The notes under the pieces were generated by a model. That model had not been told where the DNA came from. It saw only the letters and a list, made by a program, of their open reading frames with translations, and searched no databases. DNA of 26,898 nucleotides from Ichthyophonus hoferi (taxonomy: Eukaryota > Opisthokonta > Ichthyosporea > Ichthyophonida > Ichthyophonidae). This document shows positions 9,925-20,812 of the stretch, one piece after another. The stretch covers positions 1-26,898 of the forward strand of contig NAOQ01000365.1 of NCBI GenBank assembly GCA_002751075.1, read 5' to 3'. A program made the position numbers and the translations under genes. Each line of letters opens with the position of its first letter. Within the stretch, counting starts at the first letter, position 1.

Positions 9925-10560
9925 ATTAGTTTATTGTTTGTTGCAGTTTAACATTCAATTGCTAATTTAACCATAATTGCATTTGAAAATCCTCCCAATT
10001 TTTATACAATTTACACTTTCTGGAACCTAAGCGTTCACTACACTTTCATCATTTATTCTTTTATATTGTTATTATCCATTCATCGTTATTAATGCGCCGT
10101 TCCACCGAAATCTATGACTTAAAGTAATTTAATAAAACACGCTCTTACACGAGTTTTTTGTTTGTTTATAGCTGCGAATTAAGCAAGCTTTGTAACCAAT
10201 GAAAACATTAAGATTCTTCCATACATCACATGTGCTAGCTGAGAATTCTAAAGCCACCAAATTTTCATTTAAGTTACACCTGCTGGAGCCAAAGCGTTCA
10301 CTGTATTTTTATTATTCATTCTTTCATTTATTTTTATTATTTATTCTTTTATTACTAATGCGACGCTCCACAGACATCTATGGCCTTAAAGTAATCTAAT
10401 TAAAGATGTTCTTACACGAATGAGTTGTTTAATTGTTGTTGTTTTTTGTTGGTAGATTAGAACTTTGTTATAAAATACAAGTAAGCTTTGTAACCAATGA
10501 ACATATCGGAATTCTTCCATCCATCGACATCACATGTGTTAGCTGGGAATTGTATTGCCC
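9925..10560 (+). repeat. Tandem duplication of the 3' flank of the secreted-protein gene, about 2.3 copies
   Basis: A unit of 263-298 bp is repeated in direct orientation. AAGCGTTCACT is at 10029 and again at 10292. AAGCTTTGTAACCAATGA is at 10185 and again at 10483. Other shared blocks are the T-rich ATTTATTCTTTTAT stretches, AATGCGxCGxTCCAC, ATCTATG.CTTAAAGTAAT, CTTACACGA and CATCACATGTG. Copies run about 9925-10184, 10185-10482 and 10483-10560 (partial). The duplicated unit includes the gene's likely polyadenylation region. Confidence 0.8.
10131..10136 (+). terminator. Likely polyadenylation signal AATAAA of the gene at 9110
   Basis: AATAAA lies 302 bp after the stop codon, followed by AT-rich sequence and a T/GT-rich stretch (GTTTTTTGTTTGTTT) near 10152. 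The matching position in the second tandem copy has ATTAAA (10399-10404), a weaker signal that could act as a backup. Confidence 0.45.
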
Positions 10561-10636
10561 TGTGCTTTGATTATGCATAAATAAACTCATAGTATCGCAG
10601 GGGATATATCATAATCATACCAACTAGTAGCCGATA

Positions 10637-10808
10637 GAATTATTGATTGTAGGGATGGTATATATTATTTACTCACTAACCTTGATTTGGACATTTGATA
10701 GTCTAGAAGTGTGGTCTGGTTCGGTCCAGGTCACGCAAACTATTCGTTTGTTTTTACATTGTGCCTTATTGCTAATCTTCCCAATAATCCTAATAGTATT
10801 AAAAATAA
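10637..10808 (+). pseudogene. Doubtful hydrophobic coding relic ending at an LTR-A insertion
   Basis: After an acceptor-like TTGTAG, an open frame encodes two hydrophobic segments (MVYIIYSLTLIWTF and CALLLIFPIILIVL) with a polar linker, looking like a pair of membrane helices. The frame runs straight into the LTR-A copy at 10809, so its later part is repeat sequence. No family is recognised. A chance AT-rich frame is the main alternative. Confidence 0.18.
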
Positions 10809-11177
10809 TGTTTGAAAAGGAACAGCTATTATTTAATTTAGGTATTTCTTTATATAGCTATAATTATTTAAATTTATTAGCAATTACTATTGTACATGTG
10901 TGTAGTCTGAAAATATATATCTCACTAGGCCATCAATCAAGAGCAGTGATATTTATTCCGGCTGTCCAACTAACTGCACTCGCCTAGTTTTATTAACTTT
11001 ATGGACATAGTCGTCAACTACTTCTGCCTTGTTTTAGTAATAAACAGATGTATAGCATCTCTGAACTCCTTATATGAAAGGTACACATAAAAATCACTCC
11101 TTAATTCGGTATTTCTTCAATTATAAATAGATATAGAAGGTCACATGGAGTGACCCTGGCTCTACTTATTTGTAACA
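10809..11177 (+). mobile_element. Solo LTR-A copy
   Basis: It begins TGTTTGAAAAGGAACAG and ends TTATTTGTAACA, matching the TGTT...AACA ends of the copies at 5335 and 15181. Shared internal blocks are TTTAGGTATTTCTTTATATAG, ATTAGCAATTACTATT, AATTCGGTATTTCTTC and TCTACTTATT. At 369 bp it is shorter than the other two copies. It is clearly older or more degraded than those two. Confidence 0.55.
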
Positions 11178-11329
11178 AATGCTATTAACAACATTAATAA
11201 AATATTATAAGCAATAAAATTAATATTAATCATATTAATAATAACAATAATAATAACAATACCCAAGTGTCTCCGTCTCTCTGCAATATTCATACATGCC
11301 TATGAGGGATCACATACAAACAGATGCCG

Positions 11330-11470
11330 TTTTGAATTACCATTGCGCATTTGAACTGTTTAACTTAGTGTAAAACAATCTATGCATACTAGAACAAATT
11401 GTAATAATTTTATTGACTTGTCCACAGGCTTTGAGGGCTCCAATTAAGGGTTGTTTAGAAGTGCCTTTCA
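11330..11470 (-). mobile_element. Short gag-region fossil fragment (copy III)
   Basis: The plus strand near 11405-11460 (TTGACTTGTCCACAGGCTTTGAGGG region, then CCAATTAAGG) matches copies I and II. By comparison with the longer remains at 14640-18202 its coding strand is minus. It is a fragment with no readable protein. Confidence 0.35.
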
Positions 11471-11474
11471 CTGG

Positions 11475-12130
11475 GCTAGCAATATTGGCTGTATTTAACT
11501 TTAATAAGTTTTCAGTACATAGTTAAGAGGAGTTTGTGTTGAGACCATTATTCTTGATCGAAAAATCCGGAAAGGTTTTATCTTGGTATCTTAACTGAGC
11601 ACATAGCTATATGTAAAAAACGTAAGATACTTAGCGTCAACACAAAAGAGGTCCTGGATCAATTTGAAACAAAATCAGATGTATACATAGTACATGAGAT
11701 TTTTCATGATTAAACTCTTAGGTAAGGACAACTCGTAAATATAAAACAAGGTTAGCTGTGCCAACATTTTTACAGTTCTAATCATGTATACAATTTGAGT
11801 TATACAGGAAATATCAATAAAACAATCGACAACCCCTGATCAGAAATAAAAAATTATTGTCTCAACTTGATAATTAATATTTGGTTAATTATGCAAGAGA
11901 AATCACGAAAGGAACAAACCAAAATAATTAAATACGCTCACTAAAATCCAACCTATATTCCAGAACAGGTTATATTTTCCAACTTTTATAGAGTTCTCTT
12001 TTTTATAAATTTCAGTGAAAGCAAGAGAAGAGAACATGTACATCTCTTGAACCAGAATTAGATACTGATACTATCATAGATTACCACACAGAGTCAACAG
12101 ACCCAAACAGGAAATATCTTGATCTCAGGT
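11475..12130. other. Intergenic or decayed repeat DNA, unassigned
   Basis: No open frame, splice pattern or repeat copy that I can support. It lies between two element fragments and may be more decayed element sequence. Confidence 0.4.
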
Positions 12131-12137
12131 AAAATGT

Positions 12138-12444
12138 CGAAGTATTTTAGTCCCTGTAAGTGCTTGGCTAAATAATTCATGATGTTTTGCACAAAAATAC
12201 TTATTGTTTATGTAGCATTGTATTTCTAAATCTTAAGTAGCGTTTAGAATAAGGTTTTAATTTGTAATTAATAGCTAGACATTAGTTAATGTTAATTAAT
12301 TAATTGCATGATGTCAACAGTTATATTGAGTTTCTATTCAATAATGGGCTTATCTCAAATGGTTATCAAATGGTCAACTGGCATTGACCTGAATCAACAA
12401 ATATATAACCAGTAACCATAGATATAGTCTGAATCCTGATTTCA
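12138..12444 (+). mobile_element. LTR-B copy, internally shortened (left, plus orientation)
   Basis: It aligns with the full LTR-B at 24058-24535 from GAAGTATTT.AG..CCTG.AAGTG through AATACTTATTGTT.TGTAG.ATTGT and AGTAGCGTTTA, and again at AACTGGCATTGACCTGAA.CAACAA.TATATAAC to a TGATTTCA end. It is about 170 bp shorter than the other copies. Gag-like sequence follows on the same strand. Confidence 0.5.
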
Positions 12445-12520
12445 TAGTGTATAACAATAAAGTTACATACGTAATAGTTGTCTGTTGTAAGTAGTAGTAA
12501 TGATAGTTAAGAGAAGAGAT

Positions 12521-13300
12521 ATGTCAACTCCTTCTGTCCCACAAATCAAACGTGAAACAACCACAGCAACAATATCTAAATTGGGATCAATAGGAAAAAA
12601 AATTTAATGGGTGCAGTTCTCCTCAGATATTAGTGATGAAAAAGCTTTCAGAAATCTACTTGAGGACTTTGAACTTACTACAAGTCCAGAAATTAATGAA
12701 GAAGAAGAAGGACGTCATATTTCAGTTAACAGTGACAGAGTCTACAATAAGCAGTGAAGGTTTTGACTTAAGGAATTAGTGTTCAGGTACAATCAACCGA
12801 TTGAGCCCAGAAGATCACATCCAAATTATTACAGGTCATGGGCCCTTTTCACGCACGTCCACCTGCCCTGCATCATACACTCAGACACCCACATACTCGT
12901 CACAGACTAAGCTGTCAAGAACATCTCCTCCCTACACTCGTCCATTATAGAGAGGGGAATTTTTATAAAGATAACAGTCCAATTACATTAAAGATTTTTT
13001 TTACCACTCATATATCAACCAACTTTACTGGCACTCCTTGCACCATCTGTACCTTAAGAGATCACATCAAACCTACTTCCAGTTACTTTTTTCAGCACAG
13101 AAAACCAACACACTACCAATGACTGCTCCTTTGGTAAATATGCAAACGTGTACATCAACACAGTTTAATTATATGTCCAACACTTAAAATATTTCTCAAA
13201 CACAAGCGATTATTTCAAATCCTATCATTCCTGCTCTAATTACTAGCGCAAGAATGTCAAATCTTGTGGCTAAACAACTAAGGCCTTTCCTGCTAGCATT
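12521..13300 (+). mobile_element. Gag-like fossil following the left LTR-B (copy V)
   Basis: Starting 77 bp after the LTR-B end, the plus strand shows a protein-like stretch rich in Ser, Thr, Glu and Asp, followed by fragments with gag-like composition up to about 13300. The position directly behind an LTR and the acidic N-terminal character match the minus-strand counterpart that starts at 18202. The remains are broken in several places. No protease, reverse transcriptase or integrase domain was recognised. Confidence 0.4.
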
Positions 13301-13349
13301 AAAACAATATGATGATACCTTTGTTGCTCCTTCCCAAAACATGAATGGC

Positions 13350-14560
13350 CTTAACTCCAAATTTGTCTAGGGTACAAATAAAGAATAACAATAAATAAAG
13401 GACTGAACTGCAAAAATGTGGACCATTTTCGTGGTTCTTGGAGCTTCTGCCCATGGTGATGATTTGGCGGTTTATTCCCTCAGACATACTATTGCTTTGA
13501 AGTGTGTAGTACACCTTTTTAGGGTCGTGGAAGATGGTTGAAAAGTTTGTTTCTCCAGGAAAGGGTTCTAGACTATTCCAGCTATACTCACTCAGTTGTT
13601 CTTGGTATTTTTACCAACTACCAGATGATCCCCCGTGTTATTTTCATTGCTGTTACCGCTTCCATTGGTGCCTCCAGCTGAAGTGATTCTTACAACATCT
13701 TTGTTGAAATTGATGCTACCCTAACTGTTGCTAGGGGCGCGCGGGTTATCATTCGTTAATGAGCGCAGTCCCTGGTAGTGCCTGTAATGGATTGGGGAAG
13801 GATACAAAATAATTGTCTGGAATAATGAAAATTTTCTTCAGCAAGGCCATGTATGAAGGAAACATAGATCTCCCGCTCCCCGGGAGTGACAGGACCCCTT
13901 GGTGGGGACAGAATTAGAGTGACACGATTAGTTGGGGTAATACAAGGTGGCGTCCTCGGGTATATCATCAGGTTAATGTGCAGTTGGAAATCCAAATATA
14001 TTGTTGGGAAGGGATGCAATTGACCAATTGCAATCAACTACAGCAACCATGAAGGAATTGACTGTGGTTTCAAGTTTCAGTTTCTCACAATCACTCTAAC
14101 TAGCCAATTACCTCAACCAGTTGCCCAAATGTCTTATGCAGTGAACTCAAAACGTGTATTCAAATTGACATGAGATTGTCAGACGAGTGAATGCATTCAA
14201 ATTAACATCGGATTCTGCCAATTGTTGTCTTGACTCTGTTATAACATAATTGCTTTGAACGTCTCCTTGTTGCATGTTTCGTTATAGGAACATGATGGTC
14301 TGATCATTGAATGTTGTGTCAGTCATGCATTCAAGTGGTACTGATATCTATACCGTATCTGCTTGGTTACGTGTTTTTAGCACGGGGTTATACTATGAGT
14401 TGATTAAATTATTAACCTTGTAGCACCTAACTCTGCTCCAATAAGAAGCATTAATTATTCTGAAATACTTCATATCAATATTAACTATAAATAAACATTT
14501 TGTTTTGGTAGTAATAGGCCAATATAATAACAATAAGTAAAGGACTAAATTAAAAAAACG
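13350..14560. repeat. Pair of direct repeats about 1.13 kb apart inside element remains
   Basis: The stretch AATAACAATAAATAAAGGACT, A-rich sequence and a GATGATTTGGCGG-like tail at about 13386-13490 resembles AATAACAATAAGTAAAGGACT with a GATGGAGACATTGGCAG-like tail at about 14518-14610. They may be the ends of a further small or decayed element. The DNA between them (13550-14460) belongs to the retroelement zone but no domain was recognised in it. Confidence 0.3.
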
Positions 14561-14639
14561 TATTGAATGTTTTGGTCCCAACAATGATGGAGACATTGGC
14601 AGATATGACATGATGCTCTAGATTAAGGGAGTGTAACTG

Positions 14640-17600
14640 CCTAGCAAAGTTGTTGGTAGCCTTGTTTGGTTAGTTGGTGTTATATAGTTTGCCTGGCTCC
14701 TGTGCTACACGAGTAACACTCACCAAATTTGTTTTTTGAACCCTTAGGACAAATGTTTTTCCAAAGTTGAAACCTTTGGGATTCTTGGAGCATTCATTTG
14801 TTGAGTGATCAATATTTAGACGGTCAGACTGGAATATGCATAAGGAAGCAGGAAGTGTTGCTCTGGTTTCCTTTATGTCTTGGTTCAGGTGTCTTTCTCT
14901 TGACTACCAATTTTGGAAATCCTGGTGTGTAGGTTTTGATGGTGTCATTTGAGCATCATTGATGGGATGCCTTAATTTTAGGTCAGCACCAATTTAGACG
15001 TTCAAGCTGACTATTGTGGAGAAGAGATTTTCCCAGGAACCCAGGAACCCAATGTGGCTTGAGCTTGTCCAGGCAGATGTTGTACTCTGGTGGTGGAGAG
15101 TATTAATGGTGGAGGTGAATATACATACCTTTGGCTACTGTTACTGTGTGTTTAGTAGATGCAGGGCAAGAGGTTGTTATTGTTAAAACAGAAATGTTTC
15201 ATTAGTTTAGGTATTTATTTATATAGTTGTATAGCTATAAACATTTAATATTATTAGCACTGATTATTAAATATATAACCTGAAAAAATAATTAATGCAA
15301 TCTATTGGTGTTAAACAGAAATTCAAGATAATCTATCAAAATTAAACCAGGCAATGTTACAGATCCTGCAATTATATAACAAGCCATCTCAGATCATGTT
15401 ATGAGGTCCCAATAACTTATTGTTAAGGCCTTCTATCTAGAAGAAGTCCTGTTGACTTGCTATTTATTTATTTTAAGATGTGTTTTAGCATATCTGTACT
15501 TTATATATAGGAAAGGACACGTTTAAAAGCTATTTAATTTGGTATTCCCTCTACTTCTAAACGAATATAGATCAAAAAACATTTCTGTTTCTACTTATTA
15601 TTCCTAATATTTATTATAAGAGAAGCTAAGTTCCAGTCTTCCCACAGAGAATGCATGCTTTGGTAAAGTTATCACAGTACTGAGTAAAGAATGCATCAGC
15701 TTATATTTCGAAGATTTGCTTCTGCTCAGAGAAATGATTATAAGCCCATTCATGTATGTTAGGTTCAGCTACACCTGCAATTATTTGTTGATCACTACCT
15801 ACTAAACATGTGAGGTAATGTCTAGTAAGACACTTTGACTTGGGCGGAATATGACCAAGGTACACTTGTTGATGGTTAACAGGATTGGGCTCATTGCAAA
15901 AATAAAATTGGCATCCTAGAGCACTGTATAATACTGGCAGGTCTTTAGTCCACTACAAGAAGAAATATGCCTCTAATTTATAGGTGTAATACACCTTAGG
16001 ATTGTGTGAAACAATAGGAAGGGCCATTTCATTTTAAAAGAGGTCTGGACCATTGCAGCCAGACTCCCTGGAGTGTTCTTGGTATCCAGGCTGTCCACCA
16101 TATGAGGGATGGACACCAGGGATGTTTTCCCTCTTGTTATTGCTCAAGGCCAAAAAAATATTATTGCAAGCAGGGTCTGATAGTACATGTTTAGTGGGCC
16201 AGAAAAGGTTCCAAACCAATTTTTTGGAACGATGAGGACCTCCTCCAATATGATTGTGCATGGAGGGGGAAAGAGGAACTCTTTCCCCAGTGTGAGTTTA
16301 TGAAAGACCTGTATGTAAGAGGATATGAATGGAAGGATGTGAATGATTGGAAGGGTAGAAGGCTGTGGCATTAGTTAAAATAAACTCTGCATTAGCTTGG
16401 AATTTAGAAATATGACTGGAAGAAAATATAATTGGCAGATTGGTTGACTGTGGCTCGGACAGTTATTTCAAATATAGTGGAGATGACTAAGGAGCCGGAG
16501 TTGTTGTGAAGGCCCTGACCATAGCAACCATTTGGTTCATGTTTGCTGGATTTGAGGCAGATAATTTTAAAAAATGGTCATTAATGGCGGCAAAGGATTC
16601 CTTAAGACATGCATTAAAAGCAATATTAGAATCTTCCACGCATGCATTGAGATGGACACTAGTTTGTGCCAAGTGGTTCCTTGATTCAATTATGAATTCA
16701 TTGGTTTGGAGGTCCCTCTGTCCCATATTTTGCTGGGGGACTTGAGAGCCTTATCATAGAGACTGGTGTTAATTATGATTGCAGTTGATGTAATGACTAA
16801 TAAAGGAGAGAAAATTGAAGAGGCTGCAATTAGAAGGCTCGCTCTGTGATACGCTAAATTGTATATCTCCAAGGAACGTACAATTCCTTGAATAAAGTCT
16901 GTAGGTGGCAGATATAACATATGGGGCATTGGAAGATCTGACAGTGTAGTTGTAACCAACCTGACTCACTGGCGCAAAAGTATGGTCCTGGTAATGGCTG
17001 AAGATGCAGGACCAATGGTTGACTGGGCAACTTGCTCAAGTGTTGATTGGGTATTTGAGGATATAGCTACCAATGACAAAAATGTACTAAAGTGGATTTA
17101 GTGATAGGAAAACTAAAGATATGGCTTACAGTGACAGCATGATAAGAGTCATTAATTCTATAAGAAATGGGGCCAAAATTAAGAACACTTGGTGCTATTT
17201 AAGTATGTGCTCTGGTAGCTTGGTAACCTACAGGCTAAAGTTTTTAATGATTTCTGCTTAAGCTCAGGCTGTTGCTCAGGAGACATGGATGTCTTTAATT
17301 GTTTACTAAGTGCAGTGTTGCATATGTGTTAACTATAATCTAATTGTGGTTGTGGATAAGCGGTTATGCTATCATTATTATTAGAAGAAGCAATGTCAGG
17401 TTTGACTCGTTGGCCTTCTAGTAAAGGGTCCAGATTAATTATTTCTCTCCCTCTAAAAATTATCAGAATCTGTACCAGTTCCAGAAATTTATCCACAGCT
17501 ATGGGGTCTTCAATTGCATTTTTGATAGTGGTTAATTTTGCTAGACCAGAGGTAATGTTAGTCACTTGATCAGATCTGTCTTTAAGGCACAGTTGCTGTG

Positions 17601-18202
17601 TTAGAGGCTATACCAACTCTCAAGGTAGCTGGCTGTAGTAATTATACCTCTTTTCTAATCCAGGAGGAATCAATGCTCCGATTTACATAGATGCAAATGT
17701 GAAAATTGCACAATGGGATCGATCAGTAAGGGGTGATATATTACAATGTAAATAATAACTATTGTCACTATTTTTTGGAACCAAAGCGTTTAATGTTTTT
17801 TGTTACAGCCTATTCCTTTATGATTGAGACTGAGCCATCCAAATAAGGACATGACAGTATTGAGATAAGATCAGACAATCCTAGTGGGTCTCTGTGATCG
17901 TTTATGAATTGTATTAGCCAATAAGAAAAATTTATGATTGGTCCCATTTAAGCTATTGCTTATATCACCTTAAACAAAGGTCGAGAATGCATAAAAGGAA
18001 TAAAAACAACCAATAAAAAACTGCTGCAAATCATACGGTCGTATCCCATATCCTCATCCTGCTCCACTGCTGTATGTTTGTTAAATCCACTGGTGTCAGA
18101 GCTAGAATTAAAAGATTCGTCCTGGACGTCCTGAGACAGATTGTCTCCCTCTGAATTGCTGGAGAAACGAACTCTCTGCTTCTTCTTTTCAGTCCTAAGC
18201 AC
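14640..18202 (-). mobile_element. Long gag-region fossil of the LTR-B retroelement (copy IV), interrupted by an LTR-A
   Basis: On the minus strand, behind the LTR-B at 18360-18827, there is a gag-like region. It opens at about 18202 with an acidic, Ser-rich N-terminus, is followed by helical, Asn/Ala/Glu-rich capsid-like stretches (about 16487-17565), and has zinc-knuckle-like cysteine/histidine pieces on both sides of the LTR-A copy at 15181-15609 (near 15650 and near 14790). That LTR-A is inserted in opposite orientation. The remains are old and have numerous breaks. Polymerase domains were not recognised, so assignment within LTR elements (Ty3-like or other) is open. Confidence 0.55.
15181..15609 (+). 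mobile_element. Solo LTR-A copy inserted in gag remains
   Basis: It begins TGTTAAAACAGAAATG, identical for 15 bases to the start of the copy at 5776 on the minus strand, and ends TTATTATTCCTAATA, a decayed AACA-type end. It is 429 bp. An ATTATATAACAAGCCAT block gives a central TATA-like box, expected for an LTR promoter. Flanks GTTAT (left) and TTTAT (right) could be a decayed 5-bp target-site duplication. It splits the gag-like fossil on the opposite strand. Confidence 0.65.
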
Positions 18203-18341
18203 GGACCCTGACTTCCTCTCTGACGTTTTTTCCTCCTTACGCCTCTGTTATTAGAAGTAAGAATTGTTTCGAGGGGGGCTTCTTATGGGCAACTCACTAT
18301 TAATTGAAGCCTTTACAATAGCTTCCAGTAATGTCTACCTT

Positions 18342-18357
18342 CATTATCTTAATGCCA
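18342..18357 (-). other. Primer-binding-site-like sequence behind LTR-B
   Basis: On the minus strand the LTR-B end TTTCA is followed after two bases by TGGCATTAAG. LTR elements commonly have a tRNA-complementary primer site starting TGG just there. The tRNA cannot be named, and the site is not preserved behind the LTR at 12444. Confidence 0.35.
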
Positions 18358-18359
18358 AC

Positions 18360-18827
18360 TGAAATCAAGATCCAGACTAAGTCTGAGATTGCTAGTTATA
18401 TATTTTGCTGATTTTGAGATCAATACCAGTTAACCATGTAGTAAACATAACTATTCAGTAGACTCTAACTTGACAGTAACCCAATATGTTCTTAACACCA
18501 TATTGTTTAATGATAGTTCAAAGGATCATTCAGGAAACCATGTATCACGTATGTATTATCAAGCATAACTATGTGATTATATACCAATAACCAACACTAT
18601 TTAAAATCATGTTACTTTTACGTTCTAGATAGCATTAAGCATCTAGTCCTAATTGACTAAATTCGTGACATCATTGATTAATTAATGTTACAAGATCGCT
18701 AACTACAGATGAATATGAGGGTTTGATCGAAGCCCAAATAATAAGTAATCAATATTCGTGGCTCAAGATTGGTTTAGTTACATATTTTTTAATTCCATAA
18801 TATCTTTCAACCTATTGTATTACTTCG
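18360..18827 (-). mobile_element. LTR-B copy (right, minus orientation)
   Basis: Read on minus, it aligns with 24058-24535 along its length: a CGAAGTA start, ACATTAATTAAT, TTAGGACTAGATG, TTAAATAGTG, GATACATGxTTTC-like sequence, GAATAGTTATGTTTA, AACTGGTATTGA and ATATATAACT, ending TCTTGATTTCA. It is about 468 bp. With the copy at 12138 it forms a pair of inverted LTRs 5.9 kb apart. Confidence 0.55.
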
Positions 18828-18929
18828 TCAAAATATATTAGTAGTTACACCAATGAGATAGATGGCTAAAGAGCCATCCTAGAAAAGAGACAAGCATAAA
18901 TGTAAACTGCAATAGCTGATAAAGGCCCT

Positions 18930-19066
18930 GGTCGATCAGCCCCCACCACCCTCCCAAAACACACAAATGTGGAGAACATAAAATTCTAATAAATTTGGTA
19001 TTACCTCTCTCTCTAAACAAATATAGGTTGTAGGAATGCGCCTTTCTCTGCTTATTATTCCAAACA
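18930..19066 (+). mobile_element. Right-hand part of an LTR-A copy
   Basis: TTTGGTATTACCTCTCTCTCTAAACAAATATAGG and the end TCTGCTTATTATTCCAAACA match the last third of LTR-A (copies at 5335 and 15181) and keep the AACA terminus. The left part is not recognisable; it abuts the LTR-B copy ending at 18827. Confidence 0.5.
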
Positions 19067-19069
19067 ATT

Positions 19070-20650
19070 AATTATTATCAACTCAAGCCCAACTTCTAAT
19101 TACCAATTGAAACCTTATTCTAAAGCTTCTTAACATTTGGAGGTTCAAAGCTAACTAAACAATAAGTAATTTTTACGTTAAGATATCATAAAGCATTTGA
19201 CCAAACACTTGTAGGACTGAAATACTTTAACAAAAACACTGTTCTTAGTCGCCAACATTTACTGTATTATGTCTATAGTTGGCAAAGAGTTTGAAGTAGA
19301 TAATTCAGATACTATACTAGAACACCACTAGTTGGATCTGATTTTTATTTTTCCAACGATAATAATGCCGTACCTATATACACGCAGCTACAATTAGACC
19401 ATGGTTAGTGCATATATAATATACCAGTGAGTAAGAAGCTTAAAGCTTCTGAATCCATTGATTAACAAAGATAGATTCAAAAGCAGCTAACTGAAGATTT
19501 AGCCTGCCTTTTACCTGATGACGATTATCTAATAGAACTCGGTACAACAGATACTAGTCCTATTTCCAATACTAGTTCATGTTAGTAACCATTTCTCTGG
19601 TTTCGGAATGAGCAAGAGATCTGGAGACTCATTATTGTATGAGAGTGCTAACGGTGAATTGGGAATTGAAATAACGATATGGTTATTACATACACATAAT
19701 TAAATACAAAATATTTGTGTTACGAGAGCTTCATATTTTTATTACTCCTTAGTGCGGATGTGTGATTGGGTTCTTTATTATTGACTTTTCTTTTTCTTTT
19801 TTACTTGGTTTTATCGCTAGTGCTAACTTTCTAACCTGTGATTAACTACGAGTGGCTAGGTTTTAATAACTTAAATGGAGCTAATCAAAAATATTCGCAT
19901 TGGCTTATACAACTCATGAAAGACCACAAAGACCCACTAGGGATGTCTGATTTTATCTCGCTCAGGTTATGTTAGTGTTCATTAACTAATTAACTACATT
20001 CCAAACTATGTATCGTATCGATAAATCAATTGTAACTACGCGTTCATTCGGAGTTAATCTTGTAACAAAAATTATATACATAACATGAATACACAAACAT
20101 ACAAAAAATTCATAAACATAATCTTGTCTAAATAATTTATTTTTTATTTTAACTGAACAGCAATATAGGACTCAATTATTCTCTTTGATATTGTATGAAC
20201 CTTGCATTTATACTTCTTTCACTATATCAAACAACTAAGAGTGTATATATATTATATATGATATTTATTGGCGATAAGTATTATTGGTCACAAGTAACGA
20301 GTTCTTAGCGGTGACGTTATTGTATATTTAAGGGCGTGAGCGATAATACCAATGTAAGATCTGATTGATTGTGCATTTTTAACGTGGGGTGATTTCTATG
20401 CGTTAACTGAATTATCGACCCGAGTAGTGCTATATCTTGTATTCTAGTGTAAAATTATGTACTATTTATGTTATATTAGTGAGTCGAATTACCGAGCTTA
20501 ATAATCCCAGAACAAGTTTTTAACTGGCCAAAGCAAAAATAAAACAATTAAGTCATTTAAAAACATAATTTTCAACAACCTAATAAGCAAATGATGATTA
20601 GCTTATCTACTGCTATCACGAAGATCCTATATTATTGGGAGATAGGCTTT
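19070..20650. other. AT-rich intergenic DNA upstream of SURF4
   Basis: No gene, tRNA or clear repeat copy is supported. Protein-coding character is absent in all frames. Confidence 0.5.
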
Positions 20651-20657
20651 ACATTAG

Positions 20658-20737
20658 CCAATAATAACACTTAAGGATCACTCAGTATCTTAGCATATTT
20701 TTGATTTTTATGCGGAATTTAACGTTCGGTTTATAAA
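20658..20737 (+). promoter_or_regulatory. Putative SURF4 promoter: CCAAT and TATA motifs
   Basis: CCAAT at 20658 (inside TTAGCCAATAATAAC) and TATAAA at 20732-20737 (GGTTTATAAAGG) lie 155 and 81 bp before the ATG at 20813. A TTG codon and 12 further codons in frame upstream of the ATG are not needed and match no homologue. Confidence 0.35.
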
Positions 20738-20812
20738 GGAAGAGATAGCAATTTCATCAATATAAAAACAATTTTGTATGCAGCGTATTTCTTATTTAAT
20801 ACCACTATAATC

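Noticed and set aside
16034-17569. Plus-strand open frames such as 16506-16745 and 17366-17569
   Set aside because: They are antisense to the gag-like fossil, whose minus strand has the better protein character and lies behind an LTR and primer-site-like sequence on that strand.
20774-20812. Upstream in-frame extension of SURF4 from a TTG codon
   Set aside because: The extension (YAAYFLFNTT) is not like any SURF4 N-terminus, and the ATG at 20813 has a clear family-like continuation.
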